A stretch of DNA of 64,000 nt from the NCBI GenBank assembly GCA_964036665.1, contig OZ038533.1, positions 12,670,413 through 12,734,412 of the forward strand. Direction: 5' to 3'. The notes beneath the pieces were generated by a model. The model saw only the letters and a program-made list of their open reading frames with translations, searched no databases and was not told where the DNA came from. Of the stretch, positions 36,056-52,100 are shown piece after piece (the first letter of the stretch is position 1; every line of letters starts with the position of its first letter). The position numbers and the translations under genes were made by a program. The DNA comes from Gordius sp. MW1 (taxonomy: Eukaryota > Nematomorpha > Gordioida > Gordea > Gordiidae).

Positions 36056-36989
36056 CCGTCACAATATCACACTACTTATTAATAATCCCGTTTAAACGCT
36101 AATTAATGAACCCATCGATAAATTTTCTCCCAACCATAAATGCCTCCAAACACGGCCTAGACATTTAAATATTTAAGAATTATTTTCAAATTAAATAAAA
36201 ATCAAACAAAGAGAAGGATAGAATTAAATAAGGTATATGAGAAAGGGAAACAGGAAATGTGATAAGGGAGGAAAAGGTACCCGAGATGACGGATGCGGTG
36301 CTCCCACCTAATGAAAGTTTAGATGGCTTAGGTTATTGTGGATTCCGTAGTTAAATTCATAAATAAAAAATATAATAAACCAAATCCTAGCGATAATTAA
36401 TTTAGTATGCTACTTAATTTTGTTTTAGGAAATCCTGCTTTTATTAAGTTTAAAAATTACATTAATCAATGATTTTTTTAAAAATGTCACATAAATTTTA
36501 AGTTCATTGCTCATCAAAAAGGTATGATATGTGCGAATATTTAACTCTAAGACCCCTAGGTTACTCAATTTATATGTAAATATGAGCTCACTTTTGGTCC
36601 ACGTGTCCTTTCTGTCCTGTCCGACTTGGGTTTATTTTATAATAGAACATTGATCTTGTAAAAGATTTGTTGCTTCCACCTAAAAACTAGCTAATGACCG
36701 CTAGGTTTTAGTTTCGAACATCACCCGAGCTTATACTAAATTTATTTATGTGCCCCGACTGCCTACCTTTATAAAAAAATTTCAGCTTTTCTAGCTTGCT
36801 GCTTTATAACTGATTATTGCTAAACTTTCTTAAGTAATTTTCTACAAATTAATGATATCGGGTACCTTTAGCTCGAAGTCAGAATCCATTTTTCCATTGC
36901 AACTTATTTTAATAATTTTTAATTTTTCCTTATTTTAGTAAATCTTATTTATAGAACGTTACACATTTAATTTGTCTGACCTCGGCCCT

Positions 36990-37195
36990 AGGGCACCCGG
37001 TCAAAGTAGCAGAAAAAAAGCAGCCAAATTGATCAGATCAAGAATGGTCAGGAGGGTTAGTGTTTTAGGATGGCGTTTTAGGGGTTAGGGTTATATGCAC
37101 ATCAAATCCCCCCCATTTGAGATTTAATTCTAATATATTGATAATCTAAAAAAATATTTTTCTGCTACTTTTTCATCATTCTGCTACTTTGACCC
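36990..37195. mobile_element. Small MITE-like inverted repeat
   Basis: The phrase ggtcaaagtagcagaaaaa at about 36999 is matched in inverse by ttctgctactttgacc ending near 37194. A second partial inverse copy (ctgctactttttca) lies just inside the right end. The interior is non-coding. The outer ends are not sharply defined and no target duplication was found. Confidence 0.55.
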
Positions 37196-37539
37196 CGATT
37201 AGGCCTTAGGTTAAGCTACGTCTTTGCATAATGACCCCTGTTTACATTTTATTTGTCTGATCTTGGCCAAAGGCCAAAATTCATTTTTATTCTTAGGCCC
37301 AGACGTTGGCTACTTATGTACTGGTGAAAATATGGAGTTTTCCCTCAAAAAATAAAAAAGCTGAAAATTAATGATCACCGTTCCCCTGCCAAAAATTTAG
37401 TATTTTTTTAATCTTATTTTTGTGACTTTTGTTGAATTTGTCATTGTTGGTGTGGGTGGCTAAATTTTATACTAACAATCAATATATTTCACCCCTGCTT
37501 AGGTTTGAACATTTAACACATTGTATTTATCCAACGTCA

Positions 37540-37800
37540 TAGGCATTTCCCCTCCTCCCACCGCATCCCCTGTCCCCTCTACTATTATACCTTAGGGTTT
37601 ATCCTCCCCCTCTTTTCCACTAAACTAGCGTGCGCGCCTCACGCCTTTCTTTCCCTCCTTCCTTCACCCCATACACTCGCGCCTAACCATATTCCCTCCA
37701 ACCTTTCTTTTCTCCTGCCCCTCCCAAACCTCATTCCCCTCCCCCCACCTAATACGCGCCCTTACGTCACTCATCTTACTCCTTCCCTCACACCTACACT
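37540..37800 (+). repeat. C/T-rich polypyrimidine tract
   Basis: About 260 bp consist largely of C and T on the plus strand, with interspersed cctcccc, cttcct and ctccctcc motifs. It stands out against the surrounding A/T-rich DNA. Function is unknown; it is more than 1.3 kb from the Cdc42 start. Confidence 0.6.
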
Positions 37801-39069
37801 AGCGTTGATATGCCTCTTATAGATGAGCGCTAAAAGATTTTTTTTATCGAATTAATGTGTTAGGCAAAATACACAAAATATGGAGGCTAATTCGCGAACA
37901 CTTCGCTGTATTGAGAATCAAAGTTTTAATTAAATAAAGAATATAAACTCAAAAAGCATCTAATTTATACAGAATTATTGACGAAATATTTTTTATAAAT
38001 ATTTTAATAAAGAAATTTTATTTAAACTACTTAGAATCTCCATTTTTTAGGAAATGAGGTAAATTATTTTTTCTGATCCTAATGAAAACTACAATTTTGG
38101 CAAATGGCGCTTTCTTGAATTAAATTAGTCTTACCTTAATCCGTGCCGTAAATCTTTTATTTATTGTTGCGCCTGATTTATAATCTTTAAGTCTAACTTT
38201 CCACAACTTACATCAGTTTAAAACTATAAGTTAATAATTTGCCGCTTGCCTAGCTTTGGGCAACTCAATGTAACCATTGTTTGTTGATTTGTAGCTTAAG
38301 CCAACAGATACCAGCATAGAGGTGGCCAGACCCTCTACCCGTAATCTACTCTCCGTTTCTAAACTCCATTGCTTAAAATACTTAGAAAATGAAGGGCTTC
38401 CACATGAAGTGTAGAAGAGGCTTGGGTTATGACTGATCGCAAAAACATGGCGCCTTTAACAAAACTAGATTGCGGCTGGCGTTAATTGCATATCATATGA
38501 GCTGCCATCATACGAAGTGTAGAAAGGCCTAGTTCTAAGGCTGCCCAAAAACAACAGGAGGGTCGGAATAATGAGCGAAGCCCCTTGCGTAAGGTCTAGG
38601 GCGGAGCGCATTTTATGGTTTAATTCACTGGGTTTAGGGCTTCAGATTTACAATATTTGATATAATGATAGAATTTTGCTGCAAATATTGTTAGTGATCC
38701 AACGTCAAACTTTACAAGTGTTCCATATAATTAAATTTTATAAATTTCAATAAAGCATTTATTTAACGCAATTTCTTGCACCACATTAAAATTAATTAAA
38801 ATGACTAGAAACTTAATATTATTAGGAACTTTAACCTTACATATCCACAATAGTGCTGCAAATAAAATTACTACACGTTTTTTAAAGTTTAAAAGTTTTA
38901 TATAATATCTCAAAACTATACAACTAAAACTAAAATTTCTGATTATTTTTATATTAATAATAATAAAATCTGTTTCTCAGTTTTATATATAAGTTAAATA
39001 TTAATATTTAACATCAGGCATTAATAATTAAAGATTCTTTATAGTGGAGTAATGTAATCGGTGTTATAA

Positions 39070-41762
<2,693 letters not shown>

Positions 41763-43135
41763 GTTGAAGCCATTCGCACCTACCCAATCACCGCTCCATA
41801 TCTATTTTTTGCATCGGCCGGCAACAAATTCCCATCTTCTCCCCCCCCCCCTGCCCCACCCTCTTAAGGTATGGAGTGTGCCTTGTTTTATAATCATGCA
41901 TCATCTAATATTAAACCAAGAGTCTAACTTAATGTCAACGCTTACACCCACCACCCCTGCTGTAAATTATTTTAATTGTAAAACAACAACACTAATACCC
42001 CCGTCCGCGCCGTCCCTCCAAATGAAACGCTAAAATTATGACCAAGCTTTAGTATTTTTTGCCGTCGAACCAATCGCCCGCTAATTTGAAATATCGTTAG
42101 TTTTCGCTCTTTATACGTAGCGCGATAGTTGCCGGATATGGTTGATGGATCATGAGTTAGGAAGGACCAAGATTAGGAAATTATTGCAAATGTCCGCCCA
42201 TCCTTTCCTCATTATATACGTATACACATTTACTTTTTGGCTTACATTTTTCTAGACGATTGTTCAACTTGATCATAAATATCCTGCCTCGTTCGCCTTT
42301 GATATGTGCTTACACACACTTTTTATACCCATATCTCCTCGCTTAAGAGCCCCCCCCCCGACTGACCAATGTTACACGATCCAAATTCTTGTACTGTATA
42401 AGCGATCTCATATTCCATTTTCTTATTCGATCCAAAAAATAACGAAGCGCCGATTTGTGTTTTTTGCATTCGGAAAAACACAAATCGGAAGAAATATACA
42501 AAATTTCTTACTCACATTTTCATATTGTGATTTCGGTCTCGCAAGAGCAGGTTTTGTAGGGTTAGGTCTTTTTAGGTTCAAGATATATAATTACTTTCTT
42601 TGGATCGAATAAGAAAATGGAATGTCAGATCGCTTATACAGTACAAGAATTTGGATCGTGTAACATTGCCCCCCCCCCCGACTACCATATTCCAAGGTGT
42701 GTGATCGTTCCTTTTCTATCAGTGTAAATTCATCCGAGCGTTCGTTTACTCATCATCATACCATTATGTAATTATAGATTATGATACTAACACATTTACA
42801 CCATATACAATCTCGCCCGTATTAAATTTTCAATAAATTACGTACAAAAATTAAATCTATTATTTTCACTATTTATTTGAGATACCTTTTTTTTAATTTG
42901 TGAAACAATTTTAATGGTGTTTGGGGAAACGTTTGCGTTTTCCTTAATCGTCTATTATAAATTTATTAATAATAAAATTAATGTTAAAATATTTTGCTTT
43001 TTTACAAATAATAATTGTATGTAGTTTTCATTGAGCTAAAAAATTTCTGGGTAAGGGCGTTTTGTTAGGATTAACAGACTATGATGGGTATCTTAAAAGC
43101 TATGATTTTAAAAAGTCATTACTCCAGCGGGTTTA
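41763..43135. other. Intergenic between Cdc42 and the GLUT-like gene (tail to tail)
   Basis: The Cdc42 3' UTR should occupy the first part and the GLUT-like 3' UTR (minus strand) the last part; neither end was mapped. A C-run lies near 41842. The only structured element is the inverted-repeat MITE at 42367-42668. Confidence 0.45.
42367..42668. mobile_element. 302-bp MITE with 70-bp terminal inverted repeats
   Basis: The left end starts CAATGTTACACGATCCAAAT and the right end is its inverse. The two arms match over about 70 bp with only two or three mismatches. The interior contains a second short palindrome (gatttgtgtttt / aaaacacaaatc). C-runs followed by cgact flank both sides. The 102-codon frame across it is a by-product of the palindrome and not a gene. 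Confidence 0.85.
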
Positions 43136-46100
43136 TTATAACTTAGTATCGTGATGGTGATTATGATGGTGAGGGTGGGTGCGATTGCGATGGAAGGGAT
43201 GATTTTTCCAGAATTTATGAATTCTATTAATCTCCGACTCGGTCATGAATAATCGTGCCAATTCATCTGACGTCCGGCCTTGCGTTTCGGGTAGAAAATT
43301 GTATGTGAACAACCAAAACAGTGTTAGTAATACCGTGAAGACTAGAAATACGTAATCGCGCAACGCCGCCTATTATAATTAAATTTTAGAAAAAATGAAA
43401 ATTTTTAAATATATCATTTTATTACTATTATTTGCAATACTTTTTTGTTTAAATAATAATTTAATGAGGATGTACAGTTATTTTAGCAGGAATTTTTTTA
43501 AAATTGTGGAACCGACAATTTAATATTTAGGGGCTAAACCCTCTTTTTAAAATTTGAACCGCTTAAAATCAGGTTCCGAAATTTAATATTAGCTGGGCTG
43601 TAATTTAAAGGCAAGGACTAAGATAGTCATATGGGCGTAGGCAGGTTTTGGATTTAGGGGGGGGGGGGGAACGTTTAAAAGTTAAATTGGGGGGGGGCAA
43701 AACGTAAATTTTTTTAAAAAAAAAATTTTCGCCATTTGGGGGCTGCCCCCCCCCCACTGGCTACGCCCATGTTAATTACTAAAAAGACATTGTATTTGTG
43801 TCGTACTTACTAATAGTATGGGAAATAGGAAGACGGCTAAAAAACTGGAAATCCAATTGAAGCAAACTGAGATACTAGCACCCTTGGGTCTGGACGCTTG
43901 TGTAAACAACTCGGCTGGTATGAACCAAGCTATCACACCTGTTAATAAGGATTGATATAAATAATTGCGGGCTCTAGAGTTTTCAAAATGCACGATATGT
44001 ACTTGTTTTGATGTAATGTTGAAATACAGATTTATAAATACGATCCGGTTCGGGTTTTGTAAAGAGGGCCCGATATCAAACAAATATTAGTTACGACGCC
44101 ACAATTATGGTGGGTTATAGAGTTTTATTTTAACCACGATAAACATGAACTCATTCTAATTTGCCCTTTTATATATCTCGATTACTATGTGACTAGAAAA
44201 TTAACTAACTATGGCATACTGATGAGCTCCAATAAGAGCGAAAACGCTATATTTTTATTTTCGAGTCACATTCTAAAAGAGATAGGGATAATTTAGTCAA
44301 ATTAGTCTCTAATTTAAATTGTGTCCTAGATGGCATGTAAATTAGAGTTATTCTTATTTGATTCACGGTTACCACCCGTCATACTTTCTAGAATGTTATA
44401 ATAATTATGTTGTAGCAAAAGGGCCAAACAACTTCAATGATTAAATAAAATTGATCTTTAACCACTAATTTATGTATTTTAAGTTCCTAAAGGCCTGACT
44501 AGTTCTGTTGATTTATGCTTACTAGCTTATTAATATACTTTAGCCGTTAAACAAGCCAGGACAAAGTTTATTATTACCTGAAAGTAGCGAATCTTTAAGC
44601 AATTTACAATATTTTGAATCATAAAGTTCAATAAAATTTATTTGTACCTTAGACTAGTGATCACTGATCTAAAAAGATTTAGCATTTTACATACCATGTT
44701 TCGAAAATTAATTTTGGGACTAATAAACAAAATTAAGGGTTATTACTCGGTCCGACTGCGCAGAATACAACGTATCCGAAAATGAAAAGGATTCCTAGGT
44801 ATGATAACCATGCAATCTTCATAGTGTTTCCAATACCCAAACAAATGGTCACGAGTATGCTACATGCCCACATCCCACCTAACCCCGTTAGGTATAATGA
44901 TCTCCGCCCACATTTTTCCACAATGAGAAGTGACAAGGAACAAAAAGCTAAGTAGCTCACGGACATCGCTATGGTTACGTAACCCGCTAAATATATCGAA
45001 ACCCCAGCACTTATGAATAGAGCGGTAGAATAGGAGAGGATCTAACATTTAAATTGTTATATTAATGAACATCTTAAAACATTAAAAATGAAAACATTGT
45101 CATGGCGTAGCCAAGAGGGGGCAGGTAGGGGCGGCTGCCCCCCTCTAAATCCAAAAGTTGAAATTTATCAAAATTATGACTAAAGCTCATTTTCCCGTCC
45201 CTAAATCATTATTGCCCCTCCCTAATCCATTTTGCCCCCCCCCTCTAATTCCAATGCTGGCTACGCCCATGAACATTGTTTAATAGAGGTTTGAAGTTGT
45301 ATGAAAGTAATATAATGTATGTTTGGGATAGCAAATTTTATTAATTTTACTCAATAATCTATACTTTAACTTTATTAATTTTTAAATAATAAACGAAATT
45401 TTTAAGAATAGGCGACTGCATTAATACCTTTGACATAAAATTAAAAATTATTACATTTTGTAAAATTTTATTTTTGACTTGTATGGTTAGTGTTTCGATC
45501 TCGTCTCGTCTCGGTCTCGAATACAAAATCTCGTCTCGTCTCGGGAGCGATTAGGAAAATCTCGATCTCGTCTCGTCTCGGTCTAGAAAAATCTCGGTCT
45601 CGTCTCGTCTCGACGAGAATTCTCGTCTCGTCTCGACTTTTAAAAAAAAATATATACGGAATAAAAATTTCTCCTATTTTATTAAAAATATAAATAAGTG
45701 TTCAAAAATCCAAATGGCAAATTTTATATTTTTGGAAAAACTTTAATACGCAAACTTTTTAAAGATTTAGCGGGACACGACATCTCATTGACAATATAAA
45801 GATATGAATTAACTCATAAAGATAACATTTTCTATAAAAAGTGCAGACTAAAAAAACTATAAATAAATTTGAAATAAGATTAAATTTTATTGTTCTAGCA
45901 AATTATAATATTTGCATCAAATTCACTGTGTCTGTCAACTATAAATGGACTTCGAAAATTATAAGTTCGCTTATAGTTGATATAGTTGCATAAGTGAGCA
46001 AAATGAGACCCTTTATTAACCTTTGCTAATGATTCAAAGTAGACCTTAACATATTTAAGGCAAACGTTTAAGTCCATTAATATAACCATCATCAGTTATA

Positions 46101-49100
46101 GCCCATAGTGTTTATTGCATGTTTATGCGAGTGACATTTAATGATGTTATTATTATTTACAGAATTGATAACTAGTTGCAGAAATTAAAACGTTGTAAAA
46201 CAACAATAAAAGCAGCATTATTATAGAATTAAGAACATAAGGTTTTAAACTTTAAATTAAAGAGTACGTATTTAAATGTATGACAAAAATCAACCATACT
46301 TAGGTAAATGATTGCCAAATTTTATTTTTTTTGCAAAAATATATAATATTTACTACACTTGTGAATTTTTTTAATATTAAATATATTCCATACATATTGA
46401 TTTACACTTAATACCTTAAATGTAAATTAAAATACACAATAATTTACTAAAATCTAACGATCAATAAAAAGTCGAGATCTCGCCGAGAAAATCTCGTATC
46501 GTCTCGTCTCGACATCAAAATTCTCGTCTCGATCTCGACTCCATTTTTCAAATTCTCGTCTCGTCTCGTCTCGGTTTTTCGAGACGAGACGAGACGAGAC
46601 CGAGATTTTTCTCGGTTTTTCCGCATCACTATGTATGGTTAAAACAATGCACCCTTTGCCATTGCAAATTGTTTTTGAAATTTCAAGTTATGAATATTAT
46701 GTAATTAGAGGGGGGCAATAATGATTTAGAAAGGGTCAAAATGATCATTTTTTGAAATTTTTGACACAAATTTAATGAGTTTTTGGATTTAGAGAGGGGC
46801 AGTCGCCCCTCCCTCCCCCCCCCTTCCTTGGCTACGCCCATGGGGATTAACAAATTATAACTTACCGCACTTATTGCAGTCAATTGTTGAGACATATACG
46901 TTTCACTGGCGATTATGAGGGGCTTTCGGTACACTTGCTTTTTCACCATATCTGTCCAAGTAACAGGTGGAAGACGTTTTTGATCTTGGTACTCAACTTT
47001 CATCTGTTGAATTTCATCTTCGACATTTTGAGATTGTCGAAGAAAAATCAAAGCTAAATTTATAGTTGTTTCACATTTTGGTTGAGTGTTTACCTTTTTT
47101 TGCCATTTTTTCCTTTTCCAAATAGATTAACAAATATCTCGGACTCTCTGGAAGGAATGGTAGGATAAACGTTTGCAAGGCAGCGGGTATAACGGAAAGC
47201 GCTTTTATATAAAAACAGTATTAGCGAGCTATTAAAAAAATTTAGATTTAAAAATATATATTCCGCTTTGTACTACTTATTCCGATACAAATATGTGAAT
47301 TTCACCAAAATAGCAATTCAAATTAGATTTAATTTATTCTTTGGATTTTGGTTACGTATTTTATTAACATTTTATGGTGTTGCAATTCGTTTGAACATAT
47401 TCTAAACTAGTATACATAATATCAAAATTTAAGTTACACAAACTATAAAATTGTTAATTAATTTCAATAAGAAGCTAACTAAAAAGAAATTTGGCATTCA
47501 CATCAAATGAAATGTATTTTATTTAGCTTACCAAATAAAACTGGCCACATGGACGATGTGCCAAGGACTTGAGGTAGACCCAATAGTTGCGATACTAAAA
47601 CTGCCAAACTAAGCATGACCTGATGGGCTGAACACATTGAGCCACGCAAATTAACTGGTGATATTTCTGCCAAATACATGGCTACGGCCCCAGACGCGAT
47701 CCCTAATTAACCCCTTAAAGCTGATATACATTTGTTTTAAACTTTATTAATATAAATTATAAGGTAAAATATCTCATTAAAAGTTCCCGAATAAGATGTT
47801 AAAAAAATTGATTTAGTCATTTAAATGAAATTTAGGTTAAGGATTAAAGAGAAATATACTGCAAATTTATTTGTACCAACAAATAAATAGAGCTGTAAAT
47901 AATTTTGTGTATTTTACTTTTGAAGAATGAATATTTTTAACCTGGCATAATATGTAATGAATAAATTTCAATATATATTTTTTTTGTCTCATGACCAACT
48001 AAAATCTCTAAAATTGTTATTAATTTTTAAAATATCAGCCTAAGTGTTCTAAAGTTTGTATATGTATTCCCCCAATTAATTGGCTCGAATTAAAAAATAC
48101 ATAAACCTACGTTATTATTATAAAGACAATGTCTGTTTCTTACCTTACAATTACTTTACTCATAATTTATTTCATAGAATAATTTATTTTCCCAATAAGA
48201 ATCGGCGAGGAATATTATATGTTATAACGAGGAAAAAACCACATCATATGTTATGTTGTGAACAAAAGATAATAATTGACCAATGAAAACGCGCGTATGG
48301 ATATCTACATCTACACGTGATGTATATCTACGCGTCTGGATATAGATCCGAGTTAAAATGCGTAAGAGCAATGGGGAAGAGATATAAGCAACTGTTCTGA
48401 TTCGTGTAGGACTACAACACCATACCCTTCACGATAACCTCCACCGACCTGATCGTTAACTTCTAAGCCCTGTCGTTGAATTTGAGTTGTTGACCTCGAT
48501 TTCTATTGAACATTACCAGGATCGTTTTCCTGTTCGGTCTTTTGATTAGTCTTCTCGATTAAATTTCGTCGTTGACCGTAAAAATTGAAACGCAGTTGAC
48601 CATAAACTTGAGACGCACCATACCCTTCAAGCTTGCTAGGGGAAGAGGGTTTTGTCAATGTATCAGGGCGTTGTTGGGTTCGGGATACTTCACCCATGGT
48701 TTTCGTTTAAACAACCCAAAATAGCTTTTTGATGATTTTCCCCCAAAAAGCGAGACAGAAACATTTTAGCCACTCTAAGTCGTCTAGGCCGCTTCTCCAT
48801 AAGAGCTGCTAGCCTCTCGACCAAAACGTACGATATTTCCATTAAATAAAGATGACGTCGCTATACCACATATCAGCAATTGGCGCCGACATAGGCACCA
48901 GCAACATCACTAAGTGTAAAAAACTGTCATCAGGCGTGTCTCGTATAAATGCAACTCCGCCTACCATAATCACCTGAGAGCTATGCACTCCACAACGGTA
49001 ATCTTGGACCTGACAACGATGGTATTAACTTCCCTTCGCACATGCGAGGTAATTAACTCCAACAAATTGATCAATCATGCGCACGGGCAATTTGCCCACC

Positions 49101-52100
49101 CAGAAAACTCGACCTCATCAAACCTAATATAAAGGTGATAGGGCATAAAGCCAAAAAAACAGGTCATAACAGGCAATAAGCCTCCGAATTAATTAAACAC
49201 GTCCGTAGACGTCGCACCCGTAGGCGCCACACCCGAAAGTGTACCGACGATTAACGTCGAAAAACTAATTAATTCGCTTCTGGCTATACGTGCGCTCATG
49301 CATATCCGAAACCTCGTTCTACACGTTAAATACCACCGCGTCATCTTGTCCACCAGCAGGTACCGACAGAATTTTCCAGAACTGCAATAGCGTTCTACAG
49401 CACCGGAATTACATACTCTCGGCGCTCTATTTTGCACTGTCAGATACCAGCTGATCAATCAAGGACAATGACGGATAGCGATTGACGGTCACATGCGCGT
49501 CAATCATATTTAAAAAATATTAAATAAATTCCATGCGAAAAAAGCAAAAGCGAAAAATTTGAAGGAATAAAACATGCATTATAAAAAATGATTACCTTCG
49601 CGCGATTATATTGGGACTTAAGTACTAATTATAAAATTTCAAACTACCAAACTCATTTCATTAAATCACATATTACCCTAAAATTTACGTTTAAATTTAA
49701 ATTTCAAAATACCAAACTCATTAACAATTATCATCTTTCTTATAAAAGTTTTAAGACATAATTTATTTACTTATTTTAGTATCAAACATAAGATTAAAAT
49801 TAAGTATCGGTTTTCCGCTATCACCATTGTAAGATAGTGATAAAAAGAATATGAAAAGTATCTCTTTAAATTAATTATTAATGTTGAAAAGGTAAAAGAA
49901 TTAAGTTTTAACAATTATCATGTTATTGGATATTTTACTTACCTAAACTTTAATTTATGTTTTATGAATTTATTTCAATAATAATTAATCCCAAGTAACC
50001 GCGCGAATTAGTGAAGCGAAATTATTTATATCTAAAAATGAAAAAAGCAAAAACTATATCTGTTCTATACGAACAAATAATTAATTTAAAGAGATACTTT
50101 TCATATTCTTTTTATCACTATCTTACAATGGTGATAGCGGAAAACCGATACTTAATTTTAATCTTATGTTTGATACTAAAATAAGTAAATAAATTATGTC
50201 TTAAAACTTTTATAAGAAAGATGATAATTGTTAATGAGTTTGGTATTTTGAAATTTAAATTTAAACGTAAATTTTGGGGTAATATGTGATTTAATGAAAT
50301 GAGTTTGGGAGTTTGAAATTTTATAATTAGTACTTAAGTCCCAATAGAATCGCGCGAAGGTAATCATTTTTCATAATGCATGTTTTTCCTTCAAATTTTT
50401 CGCTTTTTGCTTTTTTTTCGCATGATATTTTTTTGATGCATTATCCGTCATGATCCTTGATTGATCAGCTGGTATCTGACAGTGCGAAATAGAGCGCCGA
50501 GAGTATGTGATTCCGGTGCTGTATGTAGAACGCTATTGCGGTGCTGTAAAATTCTGTCGATACCTGCGGAACGATCGGAATGGCGCGGTGGTACGTAACA
50601 TGACGTGTAGAACGAGGTTTCGGATATGCATGAGCGCGCGTATACCCAGAAGCGAATTAATTAGTTTTTCGACGTAAATCGTCGGTACATCTACGGATGT
50701 GGCGCCTACGGGTGCGGCGTCTCTGGCGCATTTTAATTAATTCGGAGGCTTAATGCCTGTTATGACCTGTTTTTTTGGCTTAATGCCGTATCACCTTTAA
50801 TTAGGTTTGATGAGGTCGAGTTTTCTGGGTGGGCAAATTGCCCGTGCGCATGATTGATTAATTTGTTGGAGTTAATTACCTCGCATGTACGAAGGGAAGT
50901 TAATACCATCGTTGTCAGGTCCAAGGTTACCGTTATGGAGTTCATAGCTCCCAGGTGATTATGGTAGGCGGAGTTGCATTTATGCGAGATACGCCTGATG
51001 ACAGTTTTTTTACACTTAGTGATATCGCTGGTGCCTATGTCGGCGCCGATAGCTGATATGTGGTATAGCGACGTCACCTATAATTTACCGGAGATATCGT
51101 ACGCTTTGGTCGAGAGGCTAGCGGCTCTTATAGAGGAGCGGCCTGGACGACTTAGAGTGACGAAGATGTTTCTGTCTTGCTCGTATGGGGGAAAATCAAA
51201 GAAACAATTGGGGTGAAGTATCCTATCCCGAACCCAACGACGCTCAGATGCTCTGGCCAAAACGCTCTCCCCCTAGCAAGCTTGAAGGGTATGGTGCGTT
51301 TGCGTTTCAATTTTTACGGTTTGCGGTTCAATTTTTACGGTCAACGACGAAATTAAATCGAGAAGACCAATCAAGACCGAACAGGAAAACGAGCCTGGTA
51401 ATGTTCAATACAAATCGAGGTCAACAACACAAATTCGACGACAGGGCTTAGAAGTTAACGATCAGGTCGGTGGAGGTTATCGTGAAGGGTATGGTGTTGT
51501 AGTCCTACACGAATCAGAACAGTTGCTTATATCTCTTCCCCATTGCTCTTACGCATTTTAACTCGGATCTATATCCAGACGCGTAGATATACATCACGTG
51601 TAGATGTAGATATCCATACGCGCGTTTTCATTGGTCAATTATAATCTTTTGTTCAGAACATAACATATGATGTAGTTTTTTCTCGTTTCTAAAATTATCC
51701 ATAATTATTATATATTCGCGCGATTCTAGGAGAATGGGCGAATAAATTCTTTTTATCACATAATAATAAATAAAAGTTAAGGTAAGAAAATATATACAAG
51801 AGTTAATAAACATAAATCATAATAAACTTTTATCATAATTAATCCAAATTGATATAATCATGTTTTTTGGTTATTACAGACTTGAGGTAGACCCAATAGT
51901 TGCGATACTAAAACTGCCAAACTAAGCATGACCTGATGGGCTGAACACATTGAGCCACGCAAATTAACTGGTGATATTTCTGCCAAATACATGGCTACGG
52001 CCCCAGACGCGATCCCTAATTAACCCCTTAAAGCTGATATACATTTGTTTTAAACTTTATTAATATAAATTATAAGGTAAAATATCTCATTAAAAGTTCC

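Larger units (their letters stand above)
36056..39060. other. Intergenic region between RTE-like element and Cdc42
   Basis: No exon was recognised. Contents: AT-rich DNA; a small inverted-repeat element at about 36990-37195; a C/T-rich tract at about 37540-37800; and a mixed-composition patch at 38300-38640 in which the phrase gaagtgtagaa occurs twice about 110 bp apart. The Cdc42 promoter and any 5' UTR exon should lie in the last part. Confidence 0.4.

Noticed and set aside
42304..42612. 102-codon plus-strand frame
   Set aside because: It runs through both arms of the 302-bp inverted-repeat MITE and has no protein-like motif.
49189..51216. Short frames (60-105 codons) inside the fold-back arms as genes
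   Set aside because: They are short, overlap on both strands and match no family; only the shared outward peptide is noted as a lead.
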